A stretch of 25,997 bases of DNA from Bacteroidales bacterium UBA1797 (GTDB lineage: Bacteria > Bacteroidota > Bacteroidia > Bacteroidales > VadinHA17): assembly GCA_002319885.1 (NCBI GenBank), contig DCFT01000004.1, positions 1-25,997 on the forward strand, in the 5' to 3' direction. The first letter of the stretch is position 1, and each line of letters begins with the position of its first letter. Below are positions 1 to 8,247 of the stretch, in pieces. The notes beneath the pieces were generated by a model. That model was given only the letters and a program-made list of their open reading frames with translations. It did no database searches and had not been told where the DNA came from. The position numbers and the translations under genes are program-made.

Positions 1-89
1 AGAATGGCCATCATTGTATAAAATCCAAACCTTTCTCCCATATTGGAAAAGAAAGCAACCAGTAATCCCTTAGGATGATTTTTTAACAT
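1..89 (-). CDS. POT-family (proton-dependent oligopeptide) transporter, N-terminus only
   Basis: Only the first 29 codons lie in the window; the rest continues beyond position 1. The visible product begins MLKNHPKGLLVAFFSNMGER and goes on FGFYTMMAI. This is the typical first segment of a POT/PTR2 peptide transporter: a short basic cytoplasmic tail, then TM1 ending in the GERFxFY signature (the ExxER-type proton-coupling region of the family). Such proteins sit in the inner membrane and import di- and tripeptides with protons. The ATG at 87-89 is the only in-frame start seen before the conserved segment. A promoter-like sequence lies about 120 bp upstream at 207-235, which would give a leader of roughly 110 nt. 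The call is based on the N-terminal signature alone, so substrate and length cannot be judged. Confidence 0.7.
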   Translation of the reverse strand, partial: MLKNHPKGLLVAFFSNMGERFGFYTMMAI

Positions 90-206
90 AAGTCAGTTGT
101 TGTAATTATTAATACTCTGAGCTGTTTAATTTTTCAATTTCTTCTATTAGCTGCAGTTTTAATTTTTTTATTTTTTTTTCCCGCTGTTTCCGATTTTGGT
201 TCTAAA

Positions 207-235
207 CAAATATATCAATCTTTTTGAGAGGACAA
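207..235 (-). promoter_or_regulatory. Bacteroidota-type promoter for the POT gene
   Basis: On the minus strand, TATATTTG (207-214) matches the -7 consensus TAnnTTTG exactly. ATTG (233-236) lies 18 bp upstream as a partial -33 TTTG box. Transcription would start near 200 and leave a leader of about 110 nt before the ATG at 87-89. That leader contains a long A-rich run on the transcript (T-rich on the plus strand, about 150-180). Motif match only. Confidence 0.45.
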
Positions 236-302
236 TCTTACCATAATCACTCTTTTTTTGTTCTAATGTTACTTCGTCCTTTTTATTAATGACTTAAGAG
301 TG

Positions 303-310
303 TAAATTTG
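303..310 (+). promoter_or_regulatory. -7 promoter element for nnr
   Basis: TAAATTTG at 303-310 is an exact TAnnTTTG match 21 bp before the nnr start codon, so the transcript would begin close to 316. A clear TTTG -33 box is not present; TTTT at 281-284 is the nearest candidate at suitable spacing. Together with the 207-235 site this makes 90-331 a divergent promoter region. Confidence 0.45.
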
Positions 311-331
311 TGAAACAATTAGTATTTCCCG

Positions 332-1852
332 ATGAAACTTTTTCAAAGCGATCAGATAAAACAAATTGATGAGTATACAATAAAAGAGGAACCTGTTGCC
401 TCAATAGATCTCATGGAACGGGCAGCCGGACAATTACTCAGATGGTATCTTTCCATGTTTGAACGATCACATCGGGTTATCATTTTTGCAGGTCCCGGAA
501 ATAATGGAGGTGATGGTCTCGCCCTGGCCCGGTTACTTGAATCCAACCGGTACGAGACCAGGGTATATTATGTTGAATTTACTGATAGAACCTCTGAAGA
601 TTGGAAAAGAAACCATGCTCGTCTAAACGCAGAAACGAAAGTCCCGTTTTTTTATCTTAAAGAGATTGATCAGTTTCCGGTTATCTCTTCAACAGACATT
701 ATTATTGATGCGATTTTTGGTTCGGGATTAACAAGGCCGGCTCAAGGGCTTGCTGCCGGCATTATTAAAAATATAAACCATGCTGGCGCAACAGTAATTT
801 CGATTGATATTCCATCAGGAATGTACGGTGAAGATAATTCAAAGAATGATTATGACAGTATCATTTCAGCTGATTACACGCTCAGTTTTCATTTTCCAAA
901 ACTGGCATTCATGTTTCCCGAAAATGCAGCGAAAGTCGGAGAATGGATTATTCTGCCACTCGGGCTAAGTGCAAATGCTATCAGAAACATCAGCTCACCT
1001 TATGTCTATACATTAAAGAATGACGTATTTTCATTACTGAAAAAAAGAAATAAATTTGATCATAAGGGTGTTTTTGGTCATGGGTTGCTGATTTCGGGAT
1101 CATATGGCAAAATGGGCGCTGCGGTATTAGGGGCCAGAGCAGCTCTGAGGACCGGGATTGGGTTAATTAGCTGTCATATACCATCATGTGGAGTTGACAT
1201 TATCCAGACTTCCATACCGGAAGCTATGGTGAAGGCTGACCAGAATGAAAAACATCTTTCTGAAATTTCAGGCACTGATAATTATAGCGCAATTGGTGTT
1301 GGTCCCGGTATAGGAACAGGAGTCGAAACCCAGATGGCCCTCCATACGCTTCTTAGAGAGTGCAGGAAGCCAATGGTAATAGATGCTGATGCGATAAATA
1401 TTTTATCACTCAACAAAACATGGCTATCTCTTATCTATCCGGGCACTATACTGACTCCTCACCCAAAGGAATTTGAAAGACTTGCAGGTGAAACAGAGAA
1501 TAGTTTTTATCGCTTACAACGACAGATCGGGTTATCAGTGGAATTTAAATGCATAATTGTTCTCAAGGGGGCAAATACATCTATAACGACGCCTGAGGGA
1601 AAAGTCTTTTTTAATAGTACCGGCAACCCAGGCATGGCAACAGCAGGCAGTGGCGATGTTCTGACGGGAATATTGCTCGCATTACTGGCTCAGGGGTATC
1701 CACCTGAGAATGCATCAGTTTTGGGAGTGTATCTTCATGGTCTTGCAGGTGATATGGCTAGTGATGAATTATGCCAGGAATCTATAATTGCATCAGATAT
1801 AATTAATAACATCCCCTTTGCGTTTAATAAATTGAAGGAACCTGAAATATAA
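332..1852 (+). CDS. nnr: Bifunctional NAD(P)H-hydrate epimerase / ADP-dependent NAD(P)H-hydrate dehydratase
   Basis: This is a cytoplasmic metabolite-repair enzyme. It epimerises damaged R-NAD(P)HX and dehydrates the S form back to NAD(P)H using ADP. The 506-residue length is normal for the fused form. The N-terminal YjeF_N (epimerase) half spans about residues 1-215 and contains GPGNNGGDG at 54-62, the DAIFGSGL segment near 126-133 and SIDIPSG at 157-163. The C-terminal ribokinase-like dehydratase half spans about 235-500 and contains GPGIG at 324-328, DADA at 351-354, TPHPKE at 375-380 and the nucleotide-binding GSGDVLTG near 439-446. The start is supported by the upstream TAAATTTG element and by the conserved beginning of the epimerase domain. 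The following lipoprotein gene starts 184 bp downstream and is probably a separate unit. Both domains look intact. Confidence 0.95.
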   Translation: MKLFQSDQIKQIDEYTIKEEPVASIDLMERAAGQLLRWYLSMFERSHRVIIFAGPGNNGGDGLALARLLESNRYETRVYYVEFTDRTSEDWKRNHARLNAETKVPFFYLKEIDQFPVISSTDIIIDAIFGSGLTRPAQGLAAGIIKNINHAGATVISIDIPSGMYGEDNSKNDYDSIISADYTLSFHFPKLAFMFPENAAKVGEWIILPLGLSANAIRNISSPYVYTLKNDVFSLLKKRNKFDHKGVFGHGLLISGSYGKMGAAVLGARAALRTGIGLISCHIPSCGVDIIQTSIPEAMVKADQNEKHLSEISGTDNYSAIGVGPGIGTGVETQMALHTLLRECRKPMVIDADAINILSLNKTWLSLIYPGTILTPHPKEFERLAGETENSFYRLQRQIGLSVEFKCIIVLKGANTSITTPEGKVFFNSTGNPGMATAGSGDVLTGILLALLAQGYPPENASVLGVYLHGLAGDMASDELCQESIIASDIINNIPFAFNKLKEPEI

Positions 1853-2036
1853 GCTGGAGATGTATTATCTATTATTGATGATACGCGATTTGAGAATGCG
1901 GACAGAGACACAATATGAAGGTAAAAAAGTGAAAGGCAAAACGGTGAGAGGAATACTGGCATTGTAAATGAATACTGAACGAACAGTGAACAATGCAAAA
2001 CAAGTTACGTTTAATTTTAAACAAACATTAATCCAT

Positions 2037-3164
2037 ATGAAAGCTACTTCCAGATTATTCGTATTATTTTTAATTCTGATTCTGATTCCATTCTATTCAT
2101 GTTCAACCAGTAAGAGAATTGCTGATTCAAATAGTGTAATATTGCCACTTTCCGATTCTTTAGCTCTAAGAGACGGGAGTATCGTGTATGGTCTTCCCAG
2201 AACTGTTTTCACCGTTGCCGTCGAAATGGAAAGGACCATTGAGAAGCCCGGACCCTATGCTAAATATGCTGATGACCTGCTTGGCCTTACAGATGTTATA
2301 AAGAACGAAAATGAATCATGGTCTGTTGAGAGTGTTGCTGTCAAATCTCATGATGAAATTGATCCTTCGGAGTATTATGTGATCTCAAGTACTTCCTTGT
2401 TCCAGTCTAATGTTCTTGCGTTAAAAAAGGAAGGACTTATACTCGATCTTAATCCTTCAGTTTTTTATTCCAGTGAGAAACAGGGCGACAATTCGGGATC
2501 AGATAATGCACAATTTCATCCTTATGATCTGGGATCGGATGAATATTTTCAGTCACAGCGCGATACTGCGTACAAACGTTTGAGCGTTGATTCATCCTTT
2601 ATCCGTCTCCCTTATATTGTAGAAAAGAGAAAGAAGCTAAGTATAGATCAACTGGCTGAAAAAGCGGCAAAAAGACTAATGGAACTCAGAGATGGAATGC
2701 ATCTTATCCTTACCGGAGAGGCGACTGTTTTTCCTCAGAACGAAGCTGCCATAAATGAAATAAATCGTCTTGAGAAGGCATATACGGAGCTATTTACAGG
2801 AAAAACCATTAAAGAGAAATACACATTCTCATATCAGATTATACCTCAAAAATCAATGGCAGGTAAAGCTGTGCCATTATTTCAGTTTTCGGAACTGACA
2901 GGTCCTCTTAACGGAAATAACAATGCCGGAAAACCTGTGACAATGGAGTTCAATCCGGAAAAGAAGACCAAAGACCTGACTATCATTAACCGGGTTCAGA
3001 CCAGGTCTGAAAACAAAAAATTTGATAGACTTTTTTACAGAGTTCCTGATGTGGTGGGTATAAAAATTAACCTTGGATCTGAGAAACTGTTTGATTCCAG
3101 GAAACTGATTTATCAGTTTGGAGAGGTTATTCAACTCCCTTCCAACTATATTATTGGAAAGTAA
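2037..3164 (+). CDS. DUF4831-family lipoprotein
   Basis: The sequence resembles the DUF4831 family, which is largely restricted to Bacteroidota and has no established function. The start at 2037 is preferred over the in-frame ATG at 1968 because MKATSRLFVLFLILILIPFY followed by SC forms a clean lipoprotein signal with the lipidated Cys at residue 22; the earlier start would put 23 polar residues ahead of it. The mature part (about 353 residues) is soluble and predicted periplasmic or surface-anchored. Visible family-like segments are GLPRTVFTVAVEMERTIEKP, KYADDLLGL and a C-terminal FYRVPDVVGIKI stretch. TACGTTTA at 2006-2013 is a near match to a -7 box. No operon partner is obvious, since the next gene is convergent. 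Family assignment is by recognition of these segments and I infer no function. Confidence 0.75.
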   Translation: MKATSRLFVLFLILILIPFYSCSTSKRIADSNSVILPLSDSLALRDGSIVYGLPRTVFTVAVEMERTIEKPGPYAKYADDLLGLTDVIKNENESWSVESVAVKSHDEIDPSEYYVISSTSLFQSNVLALKKEGLILDLNPSVFYSSEKQGDNSGSDNAQFHPYDLGSDEYFQSQRDTAYKRLSVDSSFIRLPYIVEKRKKLSIDQLAEKAAKRLMELRDGMHLILTGEATVFPQNEAAINEINRLEKAYTELFTGKTIKEKYTFSYQIIPQKSMAGKAVPLFQFSELTGPLNGNNNAGKPVTMEFNPEKKTKDLTIINRVQTRSENKKFDRLFYRVPDVVGIKINLGSEKLFDSRKLIYQFGEVIQLPSNYIIGK

Positions 3165-3181
3165 TACCGTTTCAGAATAAG

Positions 3182-3200
3182 TCTCTGTGGTTTTCTGTGA
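3182..3200. repeat. CACAGAG-type dispersed repeat remnant
   Basis: On the minus strand two CACAGA cores lie 11 bp apart (CTCTGTG at 3183-3189 and TCTGTG at 3194-3199 on the plus strand). A similar but longer cluster is present at 12998-13034. This is a short degenerate copy sited just after the lipoprotein stop codon. Confidence 0.3.
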
Positions 3201-3308
3201 TTACTATAGTTATGTAATTTGTAACTATAATGTTAAAAAGATAATTTAATTCATTTTTATTATCATCTCACTCACATCACCAAAGGCTGTATAAAAACTC
3301 GAATTTCA

Positions 3309-3391
3309 TTAACCACAAAGGTCACAAAGCGGTTAAATACATTGTTTTAACTTTGTGTGCTTTGAGCCTTCTTTGCGTACTTTGTGGTTAA
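3309..3391. repeat. Inverted-repeat element with TTAACCACAAAG ends (copy 1)
   Basis: TTAACCACAAAG at 3309-3320 is matched by its exact reverse complement CTTTGTGGTTAA at 3380-3391; the similarity extends imperfectly inward for about nine more bases. A second internal CTTTGTG lies at 3351-3357. The element occupies most of the 332-bp gap between the convergent lipoprotein and thioredoxin genes. A longer copy with the same ends is at 16571-16715. No open reading frame is present inside. Confidence 0.7.
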
Positions 3392-3396
3392 AGGAG

Positions 3397-3444
3397 TATA
3401 ACTTGTCAATAGGGATTTTATAGCTCTATATGTTACAAGTTATA
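3397..3444. terminator. Possible bidirectional terminator hairpin
   Basis: TATAACTTGT (3397-3406) and ACAAGTTATA (3435-3444) form a perfect 10-bp inverted repeat with a 28-nt loop. A competing pair, TGTCAAT (3404-3410) with ATTGACA (3449-3455), overlaps it. The site sits between convergent genes ending at 3164 and 3497, so it could end transcription from either side. There is no strong U-tract, so this is only suggestive. Confidence 0.35.
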
Positions 3445-3496
3445 TAGAATTGACATCGAATAACACAATAGCACTGAAATCAACCAGTAACTTTAA

Positions 3497-4024
3497 TTAT
3501 TGGACTTTACCTTTAAAGCTCTTCTGAAAATCATCAAAGCTTTGGGTTGTATAAGCGTTGCCGGCAAAATAGCTAAGCAAAATTTCCATATCTTTTGGTT
3601 CCCTGAACCCGGGTACAGGTTGAGTCTGAATTTTTCCGTCTTTCTGGGGGAAAAGAAATACAACTGTAGGATATGACAGTTGTCCCTTAAGGAGAGCTAC
3701 AGCCAGTTGATGGGCATTCCCCGATTTACCATCATTTATGTAAGTATGGCCATAAAAATTGACACTATCCTTTCTTTCAGCATTAAATTTTACAGGATAA
3801 TATTTGTTATTCAGCAGGTCTGAAATAACAGAATTGGTAAAGGTTTCCCTGTCCATTTTTTTACACCAGCCGCACCAGTCGGTATAAGTGTCAATAAAAA
3901 TCGGACGGGGATCTTTGCTGTTGAGCTTTTCTGCTTCCTGGATGGTATACCATTTTACATTTTGCTGCGAAAACACCAAAGAGGAAGAAAGTATAAATAA
4001 AAGTAGAATAATTGATTTTTTCAT
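3497..4024 (-). CDS. Exported thioredoxin-fold protein with CGWC active site
   Basis: The start at 4024 is chosen because MKKSIILLLFILSSSLVFSQ is a clear signal peptide; the in-frame ATG at 4042 only adds six polar residues. The mature protein of about 155 residues has a thioredoxin fold with the redox motif WCGWC (Cys51 and Cys54), and a YPTVVFL segment later that carries the cis-proline typical of thioredoxins. FIDTYTDWCGWCKKMDRETF resembles the DUF255/thioredoxin-7 type proteins of Bacteroidota. It probably acts in the periplasm as a thiol-disulfide reductase or oxidoreductase; partner proteins are not evident from the neighbourhood. It is transcribed towards the lipoprotein gene and away from the MFS genes. 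The product name is family-level. Confidence 0.85.
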   Translation of the reverse strand: MKKSIILLLFILSSSLVFSQQNVKWYTIQEAEKLNSKDPRPIFIDTYTDWCGWCKKMDRETFTNSVISDLLNNKYYPVKFNAERKDSVNFYGHTYINDGKSGNAHQLAVALLKGQLSYPTVVFLFPQKDGKIQTQPVPGFREPKDMEILLSYFAGNAYTTQSFDDFQKSFKGKVQ

Positions 4025-4220
4025 GATATCTGTGTTTCTCAAATTTTAAAACGGAATTTGCAAATAAACTTAAAATTTTCATAATTCACAATCGGGTATT
4101 TCATATATCATAAATTGTCAATAATTATGCTAAAAACCTGTTCTGAAATTGTTTTTTAGATTATTTTGAGAAAGATATTTGTACATTCACCCCCTAAAAA
4201 TCAAATCAAAGATTCTTATG

Positions 4221-5606
4221 ATGGAAACTATTACCAATACTCTTCGTGATTCAAAAGTTGCACGATGGACAGCCTTGACTATAGTATCATTTACAATGCT
4301 TTGCGGTTACTATATCACCGATGTGATGGCTCCATTGAAGCCAATGCTTGAGAAAGAACTTCTATGGAACAGTACTGAATATGGCTTCTTTACAAGTGCA
4401 TATGGATGGTTCAATGTTTTCCTGTTAATGCTGATATTCGGGGGAATAATTCTTGATAAAAAGGGTGTCAGGTTCACAGGAAACATGTCAACTATTACTA
4501 TGGTTGCAGGTACAGCTATTAAGTACTGGGCTATTTCAACCCACTCCCTCGATGGTATGCATCTGATTGGGATGAAGGCCCAGGTTGTAGTTGCTGCACT
4601 GGGGTATGCTGTATTTGGTGTCGGATGTGAAGTGGCGGGTATTACTGTTTCCAAGATAATTGTTAAATGGTTCAAGGGTAAGGAGATGGCACTTGCCATG
4701 GGTCTTCAGCTCTCTTCAGCACGTCTTGGAACCGCACTGGCATTATTTGCTTCTTATCCTCTAGCAGTGTGGATGGGCGGTGTTGCTAAACCGGTATTTC
4801 TGGGTCTCATCCTGATATGCATCGGAATGATATCTTTTTTCTTATATACTATTCAGGACAAGCGACTTGACAAATCTGTTGCTGACGAAGCAATAGTTTC
4901 GGGAGCTGTTGAAGAAGAGTCGTTTAAAATGGCTGACATGTGGTTTATAATAAAAAACAAAGGATGGTGGTATATTGCTATTCTTTGCGTTTTATTTTAT
5001 TCAGCTGTTTTTCCGTTTTTAAAATATGCCTCTGACCTGATGGTTAATAAGTTCGGTGTGAATCCGCTTGTAGCAGGAACAATACCATCCTTATTGCCTT
5101 TTGGAACCATAATCCTTACACCGCTTTTCGGCAGCCTGTACGACCGCAAAGGAAAAGGTGCGACACTTATGATACTTGGTGCAATTCTCATTATTCTGGT
5201 TCATAGTTTATTTTCTGTACCGTTTCTTAATTTTAAACCTGTTGCAATAATTCTGATAATTGTTCTTGGTATTGGATTTTCACTTGTTCCTTCTGCTATG
5301 TGGCCATCTGTTCCCAAAATTATTCCTGAAAAGCAATTGGGCTCTGCCTATGCATTGATTTTCTGGGTTCAAAACTGGGGACTTATGGGTGTTCCCGCTC
5401 TGATAGGATGGGTGCTTGATAAATACTGCATTTCAGGCACCAGACTGGTGGACGGTGTTAGTATTCCAAACTACAATTATACAATTCCAATGCTGATCTT
5501 CACTGGATTTGGGGTATTGGCTCTTCTCTTTGCCTTCCTGCTTAAAGCAGAGGACAGGAAGAAAGGCTATGGTCTGGAACTACCGAATATTGTTGAAGAT
5601 ATATAA
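4221..5606 (+). CDS. MFS transporter (paralogue 1 of a tandem pair)
   Basis: This is a 12-helix major facilitator superfamily transporter of 461 residues, probably an inner-membrane symporter or antiporter; the substrate is unknown. The start METITNTLRDSKVARWTA at 4221 is preferred because it aligns with the paralogue start MEQILATLRDSKKARWTA at 5713. The in-frame ATG at 4179 would add 14 residues, and one at 4218 adds a single Met. MFS hallmarks are the loop 2-3 segment GGIILDKKGVRFTG, the VKWFKGKEMALAMG helix region, and the second-half equivalent LFGSLYDRKGKG. The short extracytoplasmic loop before the last helix contains SGTRLVDGVSIPNYN, which contrasts with the long insertion in the neighbour. 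The C-terminus LLKAEDRKKGYGLELPNI is almost identical in both copies. The gap to copy 2 is 106 bp. Confidence 0.9.
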   Translation: METITNTLRDSKVARWTALTIVSFTMLCGYYITDVMAPLKPMLEKELLWNSTEYGFFTSAYGWFNVFLLMLIFGGIILDKKGVRFTGNMSTITMVAGTAIKYWAISTHSLDGMHLIGMKAQVVVAALGYAVFGVGCEVAGITVSKIIVKWFKGKEMALAMGLQLSSARLGTALALFASYPLAVWMGGVAKPVFLGLILICIGMISFFLYTIQDKRLDKSVADEAIVSGAVEEESFKMADMWFIIKNKGWWYIAILCVLFYSAVFPFLKYASDLMVNKFGVNPLVAGTIPSLLPFGTIILTPLFGSLYDRKGKGATLMILGAILIILVHSLFSVPFLNFKPVAIILIIVLGIGFSLVPSAMWPSVPKIIPEKQLGSAYALIFWVQNWGLMGVPALIGWVLDKYCISGTRLVDGVSIPNYNYTIPMLIFTGFGVLALLFAFLLKAEDRKKGYGLELPNIVEDI

Positions 5607-5712
5607 TATCGTACCTGTTTCAGAATATATTGAATTAGTTAACTGATTAATTTTTTAAAAAATATATTAATTACATTTACCTTTCAAAACCTTAATATTT
5701 AAAATAATAATC

Positions 5713-7389
5713 ATGGAACAAATATTAGCTACCCTGCGTGATTCAAAAAAGGCCAGATGGACAGCACTTATCATTGTATCGTTTTCAATGTTTGGTGCAT
5801 ATTACTTTAACTATGCTCTTTCACCTGTTAAACCGATGCTCGAGAGTATCCTGGGATGGAATAGTTCCGATTTCGGGATCTATACCTCTTCTTATACCTG
5901 GTTCAATGTCTTTTTATTCATGCTTATTTTCAGTGGTATTGTCCTCGACAAAATGGGAGTCCGTTTTACCGGGCTTGCTGCAACCATGATGATGACTATT
6001 GGTACCGGACTAAATTACTGGGCTCTCAGACATGTGTTCCCTGAAGGCGCCATGATCCTTGGAATCAAAACTCAGGTTGTTATTTCCGCAATAGGATTTG
6101 GAATTTTTGGTGTCGGAACCGAAGCTGGTGGTATAACCGTTTCAAAAGCAGTGGTAAAATGGTTTAAAGGTAAGGAGATGGCCCTGGCAATGGGTATGCA
6201 GATGTCAATAGCACGTCTTGGTACAGCTGTGGCACTTGGAATAGCTTTACCACTGGCTAAAACATATTCTTATTCATCTCCTGTATTGCTGGCCTTCGTA
6301 TTTATGCTGATCGCCCTCTCGGCTTTTATTATTTACACTTTCATGGACAGGAAGCTAGATGCTTCAATAGCTGAAAGTAATAAAGGGAAGGCAGAGGAAG
6401 AAGCTTTCGAACTAAAAGATATTTTGTTCATAATTAAGAACAAAGGGTTCTGGTATATAGCCATATTGTGTGTTTTATTTTATTCGGCAGTATTCCCGTT
6501 CTTATTCTATGCAACTGATCTGATGATTAATAAATATCATGTTAACCCAAATCTGGCAGGTTCAATTCCGGCTTTGCTTCCATTTGGCACTATATTCCTA
6601 ACACCTTTATTTGGTACTGTTTATGATAAAAAAGGCAAAGGCGCAACAATCATGATTATTGGTTCTATAATTCTGATTTTCGTTCATGGCATGCTGACAA
6701 TTCCATTTTTAAATGCATGGTGGCTTGCAGCTGCACTTGTTATTATTCTTGGAATCGGATTTTCATTGGTTCCCGCTGCGATGTGGCCGTCAGTTCCAAA
6801 AATAATTCCTGAAAAACAACTAGGAACTGCATATGCTGTAATATTCTGGATTCAAAATATCGGATTATGGATTATTCCGCTTTTGTTAGGGATAATTCTT
6901 AATGTTACAAATCCCGATGTGACACCTAATAAAGTTGCGGTAAAAGATGCAGTAACCAGTGCCTATAAACAGGTACTATCAGATAAGACATATAATCTTT
7001 CAGGTAAGGAAATATCTCAGCTTGCTGAAAAAGCCAGTAGCCGTACAATAGACTCATTGGTACAAAATACACTTTATGAGTCGGCCCCGACTTCTCCGGC
7101 TGATATGTCAGCTCTTGAAAGCAGTATATCAGCAAGTACTGCAAATGTTCTTAATAGTATTAAAACAGCTGGAGATAAAGAAAAATTTGCAAAGGAAATT
7201 GAGATTAAAACAACTGAAGCAATCTATCCGCTCATTGCAACAGCCAGGTTGAACCTGCGCTATAATTATATCTTCGATTTAATTATGTTTACAACATTGA
7301 GTATCCTTTCATTATTATTTGCATTCCTTCTTAAAGCTGAAGATAAAAAGAAAGGTTACGGACTGGAGTTGCCAAATATTAAAAAGTAA
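5713..7389 (+). CDS. MFS transporter (paralogue 2) with a ~120-residue loop insertion
   Basis: This is a paralogue of the upstream transporter and shares long stretches with it, for example YIAILCVLFYSAVFPFL, SLVPxAMWPSVPKIIPEKQL and KKGYGLELPNI. It is 558 residues, about 100 longer than copy 1. The extra length is one block at about residues 398-518 between the penultimate and last helices. This block is hydrophilic, rich in Ala, Ser, Lys and Glu, and predicted mainly helical (KDAVTSAYKQVLSDK, ISQLAEKASSRTIDSLVQ, DKEKFAKEIEIKTTEAIYPL). By MFS topology the loop should face the periplasm. Normal MFS signatures are present elsewhere. A TACCTTTC near match to a -7 box lies at 5678-5685, so it may have its own promoter. 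The substrate is unknown. Confidence 0.9.
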   Translation: MEQILATLRDSKKARWTALIIVSFSMFGAYYFNYALSPVKPMLESILGWNSSDFGIYTSSYTWFNVFLFMLIFSGIVLDKMGVRFTGLAATMMMTIGTGLNYWALRHVFPEGAMILGIKTQVVISAIGFGIFGVGTEAGGITVSKAVVKWFKGKEMALAMGMQMSIARLGTAVALGIALPLAKTYSYSSPVLLAFVFMLIALSAFIIYTFMDRKLDASIAESNKGKAEEEAFELKDILFIIKNKGFWYIAILCVLFYSAVFPFLFYATDLMINKYHVNPNLAGSIPALLPFGTIFLTPLFGTVYDKKGKGATIMIIGSIILIFVHGMLTIPFLNAWWLAAALVIILGIGFSLVPAAMWPSVPKIIPEKQLGTAYAVIFWIQNIGLWIIPLLLGIILNVTNPDVTPNKVAVKDAVTSAYKQVLSDKTYNLSGKEISQLAEKASSRTIDSLVQNTLYESAPTSPADMSALESSISASTANVLNSIKTAGDKEKFAKEIEIKTTEAIYPLIATARLNLRYNYIFDLIMFTTLSILSLLFAFLLKAEDKKKGYGLELPNIKK

Positions 7390-7403
7390 AGTTGCTTGAT
7401 TTT

Positions 7404-7490
7404 GGTTTCTGGTTTCTGGTTTCTGATTTCTGATTTCTGATTTCTGATTATATTTTACCAGCAACCAGCAACCAACAACCAGTAACCAAC
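7404..7490. repeat. Two opposed heptanucleotide arrays forming an imperfect hairpin
   Basis: Positions 7404-7445 hold six perfect 7-bp units: GGTTTCT three times, then GATTTCT three times. After an 11-bp AT-rich spacer, 7457-7490 hold about five units on the opposite theme: ACCAGCA twice, ACCAACA, ACCAGTA and ACCAAC. In the shifted register, AGCAACC is complementary to GGTTTCT at six of seven positions, so the two arrays can fold into a long imperfect stem. The structure fills the whole 102-bp gap between convergent genes ending at 7389 and 7492 and may serve as a bidirectional terminator. Confidence 0.75.
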
Positions 7491-7491
7491 T

Positions 7492-8232
7492 TTAGATCGC
7501 ATATTGTAATTGATATGAATTTTGTATCGACTCTTTGCTTTCCTTAATTAATTCATATTTAAGGGTTTCAGTATCCATAATAATTCCCTGGAACCGGCCA
7601 AGTGTACATGCCCCGCTGTTCAGATACCGTTTTTTCTTGTTCAGGTAATAGGTATGGTGCGACTCAAGCTTATGTGTATGACCAAGAATAACCACATCAT
7701 GATCTTTTAAAAGTCTGAGGGCATATGAAAGATATTTTATTGTATTGTATTTTTTAGGGATATGGTTTATTTCGTCTTCCAACGTTACAATTTTGAAATA
7801 AATATCCATCAGCCATTTGGAATGTGAAAATTTTTTCAGAAGGGTTAATCCAAATTTACCGATAGCCCTGCCAAGCTTGTTGCCGTTCAGCCAATCGGCA
7901 TTATGTCCGTGTTCGATATGAATCGACTGGCCTTTGGAATTTGTAATATCAAAATGATTTAGTGCAAAACTGTTTACTAAATCATGATTCCCCCTGATAA
8001 AAACAAAATCATTATCGCTGAAATATCTCATAAGGACAGGATTGGCTTTTTTAATCTCCTCAAAAGAATATTTGATAAGCTCAAATACATCCCCGTTGAG
8101 GATTACCTTATCAATTGAGTAGATATCTCTGATGCCTTCTATATACATTATAAGTTCCATTTCGTTCCACTGAAATGTGCCGAAATTATCACATGCATCA
8201 ATGTGCAGGTCAGATAAAACAAGAATATTCAT
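7492..8232 (-). CDS. Calcineurin-like metallophosphoesterase (LpxH/PlcP-like)
   Basis: This is a 246-residue cytoplasmic metallophosphoesterase with the full two-metal motif set: DLH at 8-10, GDVFE at 47-51, GNHD at 81-84, HGH at 108-110 and GHTH at 184-187. The layout resembles the UDP-2,3-diacylglucosamine pyrophosphatase (LpxH) and PlcP phospholipase C branch of the family, where the fourth motif is HGD or similar. It lies 15 bp downstream of a glycolipid glycosyltransferase gene and is surely co-transcribed with it, which suggests a lipid-linked phosphoester as substrate. No signal peptide is present. Alternatives are a housekeeping LpxH isozyme or a nucleotide phosphodiesterase. The motif assignment is firm; the substrate is inference. 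Confidence 0.85.
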   Translation of the reverse strand: MNILVLSDLHIDACDNFGTFQWNEMELIMYIEGIRDIYSIDKVILNGDVFELIKYSFEEIKKANPVLMRYFSDNDFVFIRGNHDLVNSFALNHFDITNSKGQSIHIEHGHNADWLNGNKLGRAIGKFGLTLLKKFSHSKWLMDIYFKIVTLEDEINHIPKKYNTIKYLSYALRLLKDHDVVILGHTHKLESHHTYYLNKKKRYLNSGACTLGRFQGIIMDTETLKYELIKESKESIQNSYQLQYAI

Positions 8233-8247
8233 GATCTTTAGTATTCA

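Noticed and set aside
1968..2036. Earlier start of the DUF4831 lipoprotein gene
   Set aside because: It would place 23 polar residues ahead of a complete lipoprotein signal peptide that begins at 2037.
7404..7490. Tandem repeats considered as a CRISPR array
   Set aside because: Units are 7 bp and contiguous with no spacers, there is no cas gene in the window, and the two halves are inverted copies.
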